Source: Chromatiales bacterium (GTDB lineage Bacteria; Pseudomonadota; Gammaproteobacteria; SZUA-152). From it: DNA of 5,372 nucleotides. The notes under the pieces are model-generated. The model did not search any database and was not told where the DNA came from. It saw nothing but the letters and a program-made list of their open reading frames with translations. Below are positions 1 through 4,757 of this stretch, piece after piece (within the stretch, counting starts at the first letter, position 1; every line of letters starts with the position of its first letter). Made by a program: the position numbers and the translations under genes. The stretch spans positions 1-5,372 of the forward strand of contig JALTPW010000190.1 of the NCBI GenBank assembly GCA_026999335.1. Direction: 5' to 3'.

Positions 1-335
1 CCCTGGTACTCGAACCCGTTGCGGGTGACGGTGACGTGGTGCTCTATGCCTTGATACTCGCGGATCAACTTCGTGCCCACGGCGGGCCGCTTGACCCGGT
101 TGCTGCTGGGCTTGAGCTGCTCCTTACTGCGTATCAGTCGATTGATGCGATCCTGCGCCTTGTCGGATAGGCCGCCGTAGGCCAGCTCCTGAATGCGCCA
201 GGCCAGCCGCGGAATCAGGTAATCCCGCTTCTTAGGAGGGGCCGGTTCGTCGAACAGCTCACGCCACAGCTTCTTCAGTTCATCATTTTCCAGTGAAGGC
301 AGCGCTGCCACCTTGCCGATTACATCTGCGCTCAT
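1..335 (-). CDS. DUF2924 domain protein, 3' end cut by window edge
   Basis: The first 111 codons are present, from ATG at 335; the C-terminus lies beyond the left edge. An N-terminal helical part (residues about 5-75, with LPSLENDELKKLWRELF and YLIPRLAWRIQELAYGGL) is followed by a basic linker. Next comes GTKLIREYQGIEHHVTV and RNGFEYQG, matching the G-T-x-L-x-R-x-(Y/W)-x-G-x-x-H-x-V-x-V and GFEY pattern I associate with DUF2924 proteins. The biochemical role of DUF2924 is not established. Such genes commonly sit just upstream of a serine-type recombinase in phage or integrative elements, so a recombinase is predicted off-window (inference). The start is supported by GGAG ten bases upstream (346-349) and by an ATGA overlap with the stop of the preceding small gene, which suggests translational coupling. 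The local G+C is high (36 of 60 in the first line). Confidence 0.82.
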   Translation of the reverse strand, partial: MSADVIGKVAALPSLENDELKKLWRELFDEPAPPKKRDYLIPRLAWRIQELAYGGLSDKAQDRINRLIRSKEQLKPSSNRVKRPAVGTKLIREYQGIEHHVTVTRNGFEYQ

Positions 336-517
336 CGTTCATTTTCTCCGTTGTGATAACGGTCATGATGAACGCTTCCGGTGGGCGGGAAGTCCAGTGG
401 AAAATCGCTATCTTTTCGTGATTCCAGGAGCCGGATTACACCAGCGGCGAGGATCTCGGCGACCTCGGCCGTCCGCTCCTCGTCAGAGAGTGCTTCCGCG
501 GGTAGAAATGTTTGCAT
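332..517 (-). CDS. Small conserved-looking protein (61 aa) upstream of the DUF2924 gene
   Basis: This 61-codon frame ends in the TGA of an ATGA overlap with the DUF2924 start, the arrangement of a coupled operon, and this is the main reason to call it real. The N-terminal half is a plausible amphipathic helix (SDEERTAEVAEILAAGVIRL). The C-terminal half is short, hydrophilic and rich in Asp, His, Pro and Asn. There is no signal peptide and no membrane segment. The ribosome site before ATG 517 is poor, with only AAGATAAG visible. I do not recognise a family. From context it may be an accessory to the recombinase module, but no function can be assigned from sequence. A plus-strand frame at 313-540 covers the same bases and is judged a shadow. 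Confidence 0.6.
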   Translation of the reverse strand: MQTFLPAEALSDEERTAEVAEILAAGVIRLLESRKDSDFPLDFPPTGSVHHDRYHNGENER

Positions 518-743
518 TGCTTATCTTGGTAACTATTTGAAAATTCAAAATTTTTGATAAGCGATATTGTGAGGAATGCTGCGGACTTCATCATCTCGAA
601 GGAGCGCAATAACGAGTAGCGGTGTCGGTCAAATGTTGCAAATTAAAATCCAACGCATGCTAAACCGTGGAGGCAGAACATAGCGACGTGAGTGTGAACT
701 TGATGAGCTAATTTGCTGTAATTCTATTCTCCATATGCGCCGT
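518..743. other. Gene-free spacer between the PIN-like operon and the DUF2924 module
   Basis: No coding frame with a credible start fits here. Both flanking genes are on the minus strand, so this spacer holds the 3' untranslated part of the PIN-like operon and any promoter of the 61-codon gene. I could not find a convincing -35/-10 pair on the minus strand, nor a GC-rich hairpin with a T-run that would be a clear intrinsic terminator. Read-through from the upstream operon therefore cannot be excluded. It could be a module boundary, since coding composition changes across it. Confidence 0.5.
537..560. repeat. AT-rich inverted repeats upstream of the 61-codon gene
   Basis: TTGAA-AA-TTCAA (537-548) is a perfect 5-bp inverted repeat. 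It runs into CAAAA-TTT-TTTG-like symmetry (547-557). The element lies 20-43 bases upstream of the ATG at 517, where an operator or core promoter would sit for that gene. AT-rich palindromes arise readily by chance, so this is only a candidate regulatory site. Confidence 0.3.
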
Positions 744-1169
744 TTATTTGTTTGTCTTATAAAAAGAGATTGTATTCACATGTGTCGCGTAACCAATGTC
801 AGCATTTCTTGTAGCAAACGACACTTGCTGTTTATGGGTGCCACGGTACTCGGGCAATCTAAATTCCAAACGCTTTTTGTAGTGCGGCTCAATTTCTAAC
901 CGCATTGCATCAGGGCCGATGTCTCTGCGACACAAGAAATGGTCTTCTGTCTGTGTGCCGTCCTTTTTGATGTACCGTAGGCCGATCACAAACGCATCTT
1001 GAATCGATGTCGGCATGGAAATATTTATTTGTTTCAGCTCTCCATCGTCCTGACGGATTTTGATTCCCTGTTGCAATAGCAAACCAAGAATTTCTTTCTC
1101 AAAATCAAGGCTGCTGCCATTTAGTCGACAGTTCCAGATGTGCTCAATTATGGAATACGCTTTATTCAT
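744..1169 (-). CDS. Hypothetical protein (141 aa), last gene of the XRE-ImmA-PIN-like operon
   Basis: I do not recognise this protein. I chose ATG 1169 (reading MNKAYSIIEHIW) because AGG lies about eight bases upstream and because it leaves a normal 43-base gap after the PIN-like gene. A longer reading from ATG 1250 would overlap the end of that gene and adds a basic, low-complexity N-terminus. The protein is soluble-looking, with an N-terminal helical part (residues about 1-35) and then alternating strand-like segments (KQINISMP, AFVIGLRYI, MRLEIEPH, RLEFRLPEY, NTISFYK). There is no membrane segment, signal peptide or catalytic motif I can name. It is AT-rich (24 of 60 G+C in the line from 1021). 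As the final gene of an operon with a predicted nuclease it could be an immunity partner, an effector or an accessory protein; nothing in the sequence decides. Confidence 0.72.
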   Translation of the reverse strand: MNKAYSIIEHIWNCRLNGSSLDFEKEILGLLLQQGIKIRQDDGELKQINISMPTSIQDAFVIGLRYIKKDGTQTEDHFLCRRDIGPDAMRLEIEPHYKKRLEFRLPEYRGTHKQQVSFATRNADIGYATHVNTISFYKTNK

Positions 1170-1212
1170 TTTTTGTACCTGATGCCGCTTCAACGAAAAC
1201 CATCGGCTTAAT

Positions 1213-2214
1213 CTAGTTACTGGTGCCGTAGTACATAATCTTTGTGCCAACCCCTAGATACTCATAAGCGGCGGCCGTCTTCATTACCAAATCTTTGTCT
1301 CTGCATATCAGGATATGACAGAAAGATGCCAAACCAGCGTGCGTCATATCACTGAACGAAGCAACAAATCTGCGTGGCCTACTCATCCGCGAGTCGCGGT
1401 AATAGCCGAGGAAATTGAGCTGGTGATAAACGGCATTGACCTTCTCAAGAGTTGTTCGTTCTCTGTTGGCATCCGCTTCGAACGGCTGGGGCTTGATCCC
1501 AAAGAATGTTTCCAGGTCGAACTCGACGCCCTGGAAACTGACTTCAACAAGTTTCCAAATCTGGCGGACGACTTCGGGTGGCTTAATATTTTTCAGGACC
1601 ATTGGCCCTATGCCTGTGGATGCCTCGAACTGCCTGATGGCTGAATTCGGCTCTGCATCGAGTTTTTTCGAGACATAATTGTATTGTTCCTCCATGAGGT
1701 CGGGGAGCCTGCTGATGGCCTGCGACACCTCAAGTCGAGTTGCATCATCAAGGCAGGCAACATCTGTCAGTTCTTCCTCAAGGTCTTGGAACAACTGCCG
1801 CAACTCATCTGCCCCATCAGAAAGTATTTCACTAAATGATTGGTCTTTCCTGCCCCCGTAAAACTTCTGGAGTATACCGGTGAGGCCAAACCCTGAATCA
1901 GGTAATGAATCCACGTTATCAACATACATATCATACGCATCGTGCGGACTAATCTGTCGGATTTCAGCGCTACCTGTGTATTTGAATCCTTCGTCCATTA
2001 CAGGAACAAGATGACGAGCTCCAATGTTATCCAGAACGTCTAAAAATTGTTTCTCATAGCCGGTCGAGCGCTGGATTTCTGCCAAGTTTTCGTTGGAGAA
2101 TACTGGTGTCAGCTGTGTACGCTGCAAGAGATCACAAATACTGTCCGGGTCCCCTTTCATCATGAGATCCAGAACATTGTGATCCAGGTAGGCAAATAAG
2201 ATGGGCTGGGTCAT
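1213..2214 (-). CDS. PIN-like nuclease with a large internal insertion (333 aa)
   Basis: This is probably a metal-dependent ribonuclease of the PIN-like superfamily. The N-terminus has a hydrophobic strand ending in an acidic residue (ILFAYLDHNVLDLM, D11), then NENLAEI with E46. The C-terminus has FSDMTHAGLASF (D289) and a strand followed by acids, HILICRDKDL (D306, D308). These match the spacing logic of PIN catalytic acids: D after strand 1, E in an early helix, D before a helix, and a final strand followed by D. A standard PIN domain is about 130-150 residues. Here E46 and D289 are separated by about 240 residues, largely helical and acidic (residues 134-190 look coiled-coil-like). Placement after XRE and ImmA/IrrE genes (27-base gap) suggests a regulated toxin or defence effector. 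No clear Shine-Dalgarno precedes ATG 2214, but the start is fixed by strand 1. The fold assignment is inferred from motifs. Confidence 0.75.
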   Translation of the reverse strand: MTQPILFAYLDHNVLDLMMKGDPDSICDLLQRTQLTPVFSNENLAEIQRSTGYEKQFLDVLDNIGARHLVPVMDEGFKYTGSAEIRQISPHDAYDMYVDNVDSLPDSGFGLTGILQKFYGGRKDQSFSEILSDGADELRQLFQDLEEELTDVACLDDATRLEVSQAISRLPDLMEEQYNYVSKKLDAEPNSAIRQFEASTGIGPMVLKNIKPPEVVRQIWKLVEVSFQGVEFDLETFFGIKPQPFEADANRERTTLEKVNAVYHQLNFLGYYRDSRMSRPRRFVASFSDMTHAGLASFCHILICRDKDLVMKTAAAYEYLGVGTKIMYYGTSN

Positions 2215-2241
2215 CAGGTAGGTAGGCTCTGATTTATTAAG

Positions 2242-3141
2242 TTAAAAACCTCTCGAAAAACGATCAGAAATATCCTCCTCAGGTTCTTCATCCAGCTGGT
2301 TATACCCACCAATATCATCCAGCAGCAGTACGGTCAGGGTCTTCTCGTATTCTTCGGAATAGATGGTGTGTTCAACCACCTCCTCATCCTTGAACCAGAC
2401 ACCAGAGCCGTGGCGAATACCATCCCGGGCGGTGAAGGAAAAGGACTGTTCCGCTGCCTGCGAATTGGCGGGGATTTCGATAGGGCCGCCACGAGTAGCA
2501 AAGTACTTACCAGATTTGAATGCCTTGTCGCTGGACTTCGCCCAGTGCATGTACCCGTCCTCAGAGAAAACGGCGATGGCCCGTTTGGAAGTGAATTCCA
2601 GCCAGCGCAGAACTGCCGAGGTAAGGGATACGTTATAGCGGTCCGCGCAATGCCCCAGCAGATCGAAACTGAACCGCACACCCTCAACCTGGTGGCGGAA
2701 ATCATGAGCAGGCATCAACAAGCTGGCTGCGAATGCATTAGCTTCTTCTTCCTGCGCCACGTATCCGGAGTCGTAACGCAGCATGTCGTTGGTGCCGCAC
2801 TCGAAACCATCGGGACCAGCATCCATCCTGTGCAGCATATAGTGACCCAACTCGTGGGCAAGGGTAAAGCGGATCCGGCCGGTGTGCTCGATATTGGTGT
2901 TGTAGAAGATTCCCCAGCGGGGATTGGCTGGATCTTTGAGCAAAGCTCCTTCAAATTTGTTGAAGGAATGACCCTGCACCTCTGTGATTGGGTCGTCGTT
3001 GAACGAGGGCGTCAGCTCCAGGGCAACCTTTTTAACGTTAACCGGAAATCGCTCCTCAGGTGGGAGCGTGTCCAGGATATGAGTGATCCGGTTGGCCTCC
3101 TTGTGAGGTCGCTTCTTTTCGGTCACTTCTTCTTGCTCCAT
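2242..3141 (-). CDS. ImmA/IrrE family zinc metallo-endopeptidase (299 aa)
   Basis: The zinc-peptidase signature is plain: FTLAHELGHYMLH with H96, E97 and H100, followed by EEEANAFAASLLMP (residues 131-144), whose glutamates supply the third ligand in this family (Pfam DUF955/Peptidase_M78, COG2856). Residues 1-60 are a leader that includes the charged N-terminus. Residues about 185-299 form a strand-rich C-terminal region ending in an acidic tail. In ICEBs1 the relative ImmA cleaves the XRE repressor ImmR. Here the neighbouring XRE gene overlaps by 19 bases, so that protein is the natural predicted substrate (inference). The ATG at 3141 has no good ribosome site. A GTG at 3126 forms a GTGA overlap with the XRE stop and has GGAG nine bases upstream, so a 294-residue product from 3126 is equally credible. 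Cytoplasmic; no signal peptide. Confidence 0.93.
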   Translation of the reverse strand: MEQEEVTEKKRPHKEANRITHILDTLPPEERFPVNVKKVALELTPSFNDDPITEVQGHSFNKFEGALLKDPANPRWGIFYNTNIEHTGRIRFTLAHELGHYMLHRMDAGPDGFECGTNDMLRYDSGYVAQEEEANAFAASLLMPAHDFRHQVEGVRFSFDLLGHCADRYNVSLTSAVLRWLEFTSKRAIAVFSEDGYMHWAKSSDKAFKSGKYFATRGGPIEIPANSQAAEQSFSFTARDGIRHGSGVWFKDEEVVEHTIYSEEYEKTLTVLLLDDIGGYNQLDEEPEEDISDRFSRGF

Positions 3142-3446
3142 GCGTCGATAATGTCTTCGATCTTCTGCTGGTCCTCCTCATCCAGGCTCTCGAACTTGCG
3201 GAAGAACACCTCCCGTTTTACTTCGTCGGTAGGTTTTGTCATTCCATTATCCACCAAGAAATCAGTGGTTGTGTCCAGTGCGCGGGCGATGGCAGCCAGC
3301 TTTTCGGCAGAGGGGCGTTTTACTCCCCGATTCTCAATCTCCCAGATATAGCTCTTGCCCGAGCCAATCTGCTCTGCGAGTTGCTCAAGTGTCAGTCCCT
3401 TGGCCTTGCGCAGCTCTTTTATCTTAGCCCCTAACAGGTTGGCCAC
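3123..3446 (-). CDS. XRE-family HTH transcriptional regulator (107 aa)
   Basis: Residues 8-65 form a classical Cro/C1-type helix-turn-helix: IKELRKAKGLTLEQLAEQIG, then SGKSYIWEIENRGVKRPS as the recognition-helix region, and EKLAAIARALDTTTDFLV. A short hydrophilic linker leads to a C-terminal helix (FFRKFESLDEEDQQKIEDII), likely for dimerisation or for contact with the peptidase. The start is GTG at 3446, supported by a strong AAGGAGGA (3455-3462) eight bases upstream. A good promoter (TTGTCA, 17 bases, TATAAT) lies upstream on the same strand. It is first in a four-gene operon, overlaps the ImmA/IrrE-type gene and faces a divergent promoter. It is therefore predicted to be an autoregulating repressor of both directions, relieved by proteolysis. 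The family call is certain; the regulatory role is inferred. Confidence 0.95.
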   Translation of the reverse strand: MANLLGAKIKELRKAKGLTLEQLAEQIGSGKSYIWEIENRGVKRPSAEKLAAIARALDTTTDFLVDNGMTKPTDEVKREVFFRKFESLDEEDQQKIEDIIDAWSKKK

Positions 3447-3454
3447 GGTCTCTC

Positions 3455-3462
3455 TCCTCCTT
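3455..3462 (-). promoter_or_regulatory. Strong ribosome binding site deciding the GTG start of the XRE gene
   Basis: AAGGAGGA on the minus strand lies eight bases before GTG 3446. No ATG in this frame competes, so the GTG is the start. The combination of a strong site with a weaker start codon may tune repressor level. Confidence 0.85.
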
Positions 3463-3467
3463 CATTT

Positions 3468-3487
3468 AACTATAAAGTTCATTATAG
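3468..3487. promoter_or_regulatory. Candidate operator over the -10 of the XRE promoter
   Basis: CTATAA (3470-3475) and TTATAG (3482-3487) are perfect 6-bp inverted arms with a 6-base spacer. AACT/AGTT (3468-3479) is a second, overlapping inverted repeat. The arms cover the XRE -10 element and the likely start point, where an autorepressor would act. The element is AT-rich, so chance symmetry is possible. Confidence 0.4.
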
Positions 3488-3509
3488 ACATACAAGTTGT
3501 GCTTGACAA
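3481..3509 (-). promoter_or_regulatory. Promoter of the XRE-ImmA-PIN-like operon
   Basis: Minus-strand TTGTCA (3504-3509) is separated by exactly 17 bases from a consensus TATAAT (3481-3486). One mismatch in the -35 and none in the -10 make this a strong sigma70-type promoter. Transcription would begin near 3474, leaving a leader of roughly 28 bases before the GTG. The -35 occupies almost the same bases as the -35 of the opposing promoter. Confidence 0.8.
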
Positions 3510-3522
3510 GCGATATAATCGC
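3492..3522. promoter_or_regulatory. Cluster of three small palindromes over the shared -35 region
   Basis: Three perfect odd-centred palindromes stand in a row: ACAA-G-TTGT (3492-3500), CTTG-A-CAAG (3502-3510) and GCGAT-ATA-ATCGC (3510-3522). The word ACAAG also repeats directly at 3492 and 3506. The cluster lies between the two -10 elements and covers the shared -35. This is the expected place for binding by the XRE dimer, although the exact operator cannot be chosen from sequence alone. Confidence 0.5.
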
Positions 3523-3531
3523 CTCTATCTT
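3503..3531 (+). promoter_or_regulatory. Promoter of the divergent plus-strand operon
   Basis: TTGACA (3503-3508) is followed after 17 bases by TATCTT (3526-3531), giving a perfect -35 and a 4-of-6 -10. Transcription would start near 3538, about 50 bases before ATG 3588. A consensus TATAAT at 3514-3519 lies inside the spacer but has no acceptable -35 at 16-18 bases upstream. The -35 overlaps that of the opposing promoter, so both are unlikely to be occupied at once. Confidence 0.65.
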
Positions 3532-3570
3532 TGGGGTTCTCGATATTGAACTTATTGTCATCCTACACCA

Positions 3571-3579
3571 AAGGGGGGA
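3571..3579 (+). promoter_or_regulatory. Ribosome binding site deciding the start of the 389-residue gene
   Basis: AAGGGGGGA lies eight bases before ATG 3588. The alternative upstream TTG at 3531 in the same frame falls inside the -10 element, ahead of the predicted transcript start, so ATG 3588 is the start. Confidence 0.75.
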
Positions 3580-3587
3580 CCGTAGCC

Positions 3588-4757
3588 ATGCCGATTATTC
3601 GTAATTTCATCCGCCGTACTTCTGCTGCGGGACTCCGGGAGTACTTTACCAGTCAGCAGATTGCCATCGGCGGCGTGGACTGGAGCCAGGACCATGCCAC
3701 CGTTGCCAAAAATATCATTCAGCTTGTAGATCATCTTGACCCTGAAGATAAGGTCCGCTTGCGCGTAGATGCAGAGCGTATCTACGAGATGGCCGATGAG
3801 ATCGGCCAGGCTGCGCTGCTGAGTGTGGTATCAGATGTCGCCAGTTATTCCGGGCTGGATTCCGCGGTGGAGCGAAGTCGCTGGGTCTATCTCCATGAAC
3901 CGGACAACTTCCGCCATGCTGAAGACATCCGGTATGCCGACCAGTATCGTCATGGGCGGAACTGGAGCGGCTATCAGGTGGAAGCTGGAATCAGCCTGGC
4001 AACCGACCAGGTATCCCTGGACACCTTCAAGGCCCAGCTCAAATCCCTGTTTGGTCTGGGCGACAAAGTAAAGCTGGAACTGTTCGAGCGCACCATGGTC
4101 GACGATGAAGGCAACGATGTTGATGTTGTACAGGTAATGGTCTATCAGGAGGGCTTGCCCGATTCCTATCTGGAGTTCGAGGGTGAAGATATTGTCTCCC
4201 GAATCCGGCGACCGGTTTCGGAGCATGCCATCACCTATGCGCCGGACACCGGTGTCATCGAGGTGGTGGCTGCCCGCAGGGAGCGCCGGGATTCTATTGC
4301 CAAGGCCTTCACCGAAGATCTGCTCAAGCAGGAGGTTGGAGCCGAGAGTGTCCCTTTGCGGCGGTATGACCTGACGCCACTGATGCAGGACCAACCACTG
4401 GACTGGGACGCGGAGGACGGTATCGAATCGGTACAGATCGTCATGATGAAGCTGAAGGACCTGGCCAGTGATGGCCGTATTCAGCTGGAGGTTCCGGCCA
4501 AGAGGGAGATCGGTTTCCACGAGTATGCCCATGAACATTTCGGTGGGCACAACCCACTCACCTCGGGCAGTTTTACGCCCACTCAGGCACAACTCTCCAT
4601 CCGCTTTCATCCGGAAAACGGTTCCAACCGCCACAAGGTATTGCCGGTAAAAATCACCATGCCCAATGGCTGTGATCTGCGCAGCCGCACCGAGCGCGAG
4701 CGGCTGATTGGCGAGAAATATCTCAAACGCTGGGGGCTGCTTGAGGAGGTGGCTTGA
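3588..4757 (+). CDS. Hypothetical protein (389 aa), first gene of the divergent operon
   Basis: I do not recognise a named family. ATG 3588 is chosen because of the purine-rich site eight bases upstream; an extension to TTG 3531 would start inside the promoter. The N-terminal half (residues about 1-125) is mostly helical and charged (TVAKNIIQLVDHL, KVRLRVDAERIYEMADEIGQ). The middle (130-235) mixes strands and helices (KVKLELFERTMV, DVVQVMVYQE, GVIEVVAARRERR). The C-terminal part (about 280-389) begins with a strand, contains HEYAHEHFGGH (311-321), then strand-rich sequence (QAQLSIRFHPE, VLPVKITMPNG), and ends in a basic helix with YLKRWGLLEE. HEYAH fits HExxH by letter but sits in a strand-rich setting, so a peptidase is not claimed. 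There is no signal peptide or membrane segment. It overlaps the next gene by one base (TGATG), so the two products probably act together. G+C is high (38 of 60 in the line from 4201). Confidence 0.85.
   Translation: MPIIRNFIRRTSAAGLREYFTSQQIAIGGVDWSQDHATVAKNIIQLVDHLDPEDKVRLRVDAERIYEMADEIGQAALLSVVSDVASYSGLDSAVERSRWVYLHEPDNFRHAEDIRYADQYRHGRNWSGYQVEAGISLATDQVSLDTFKAQLKSLFGLGDKVKLELFERTMVDDEGNDVDVVQVMVYQEGLPDSYLEFEGEDIVSRIRRPVSEHAITYAPDTGVIEVVAARRERRDSIAKAFTEDLLKQEVGAESVPLRRYDLTPLMQDQPLDWDAEDGIESVQIVMMKLKDLASDGRIQLEVPAKREIGFHEYAHEHFGGHNPLTSGSFTPTQAQLSIRFHPENGSNRHKVLPVKITMPNGCDLRSRTERERLIGEKYLKRWGLLEEVA

Noticed and set aside
313..540. Plus-strand 75-codon frame over the small gene
   Set aside because: It is antisense to the ATGA-coupled 61-codon gene and has an arginine- and proline-rich composition typical of a shadow frame.
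581..600. Possible hairpin with CTTC/GAAG arms in the left spacer
   Set aside because: Four-base arms with an eight-base loop and no T-run are too weak to call a terminator or a recombination site.
1170..1250. 27-residue N-terminal extension of the 141-residue protein
   Set aside because: It would overlap the end of the PIN-like gene, has no ribosome site, and its composition looks like out-of-frame translation; ATG 1169 has a better site.
2368..3351. Long plus-strand open frame of 327 codons
   Set aside because: It lies antisense to the ImmA-type and XRE genes, which have clear motifs, overlaps and ribosome sites; the plus-strand translation shows no domain.
3514..3519. Consensus TATAAT on the plus strand as the -10 of the divergent operon
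   Set aside because: The hexamers 16-18 bases upstream do not resemble TTGACA, and the TTGACA at 3503 is only five bases away; it more likely forms part of the 3510-3522 palindrome.
3531..3587. 19-residue extension of the 389-residue protein from TTG 3531
   Set aside because: The TTG begins at the last base of the predicted -10 element, upstream of the likely transcript start, and AAGGGGGGA points to ATG 3588.
3831..4634. Long minus-strand open frame of 267 codons
   Set aside because: It is antisense to the 389-residue gene, which has promoter, ribosome site and coupling to the next gene; long antisense frames are common in G+C-rich coding sequence.
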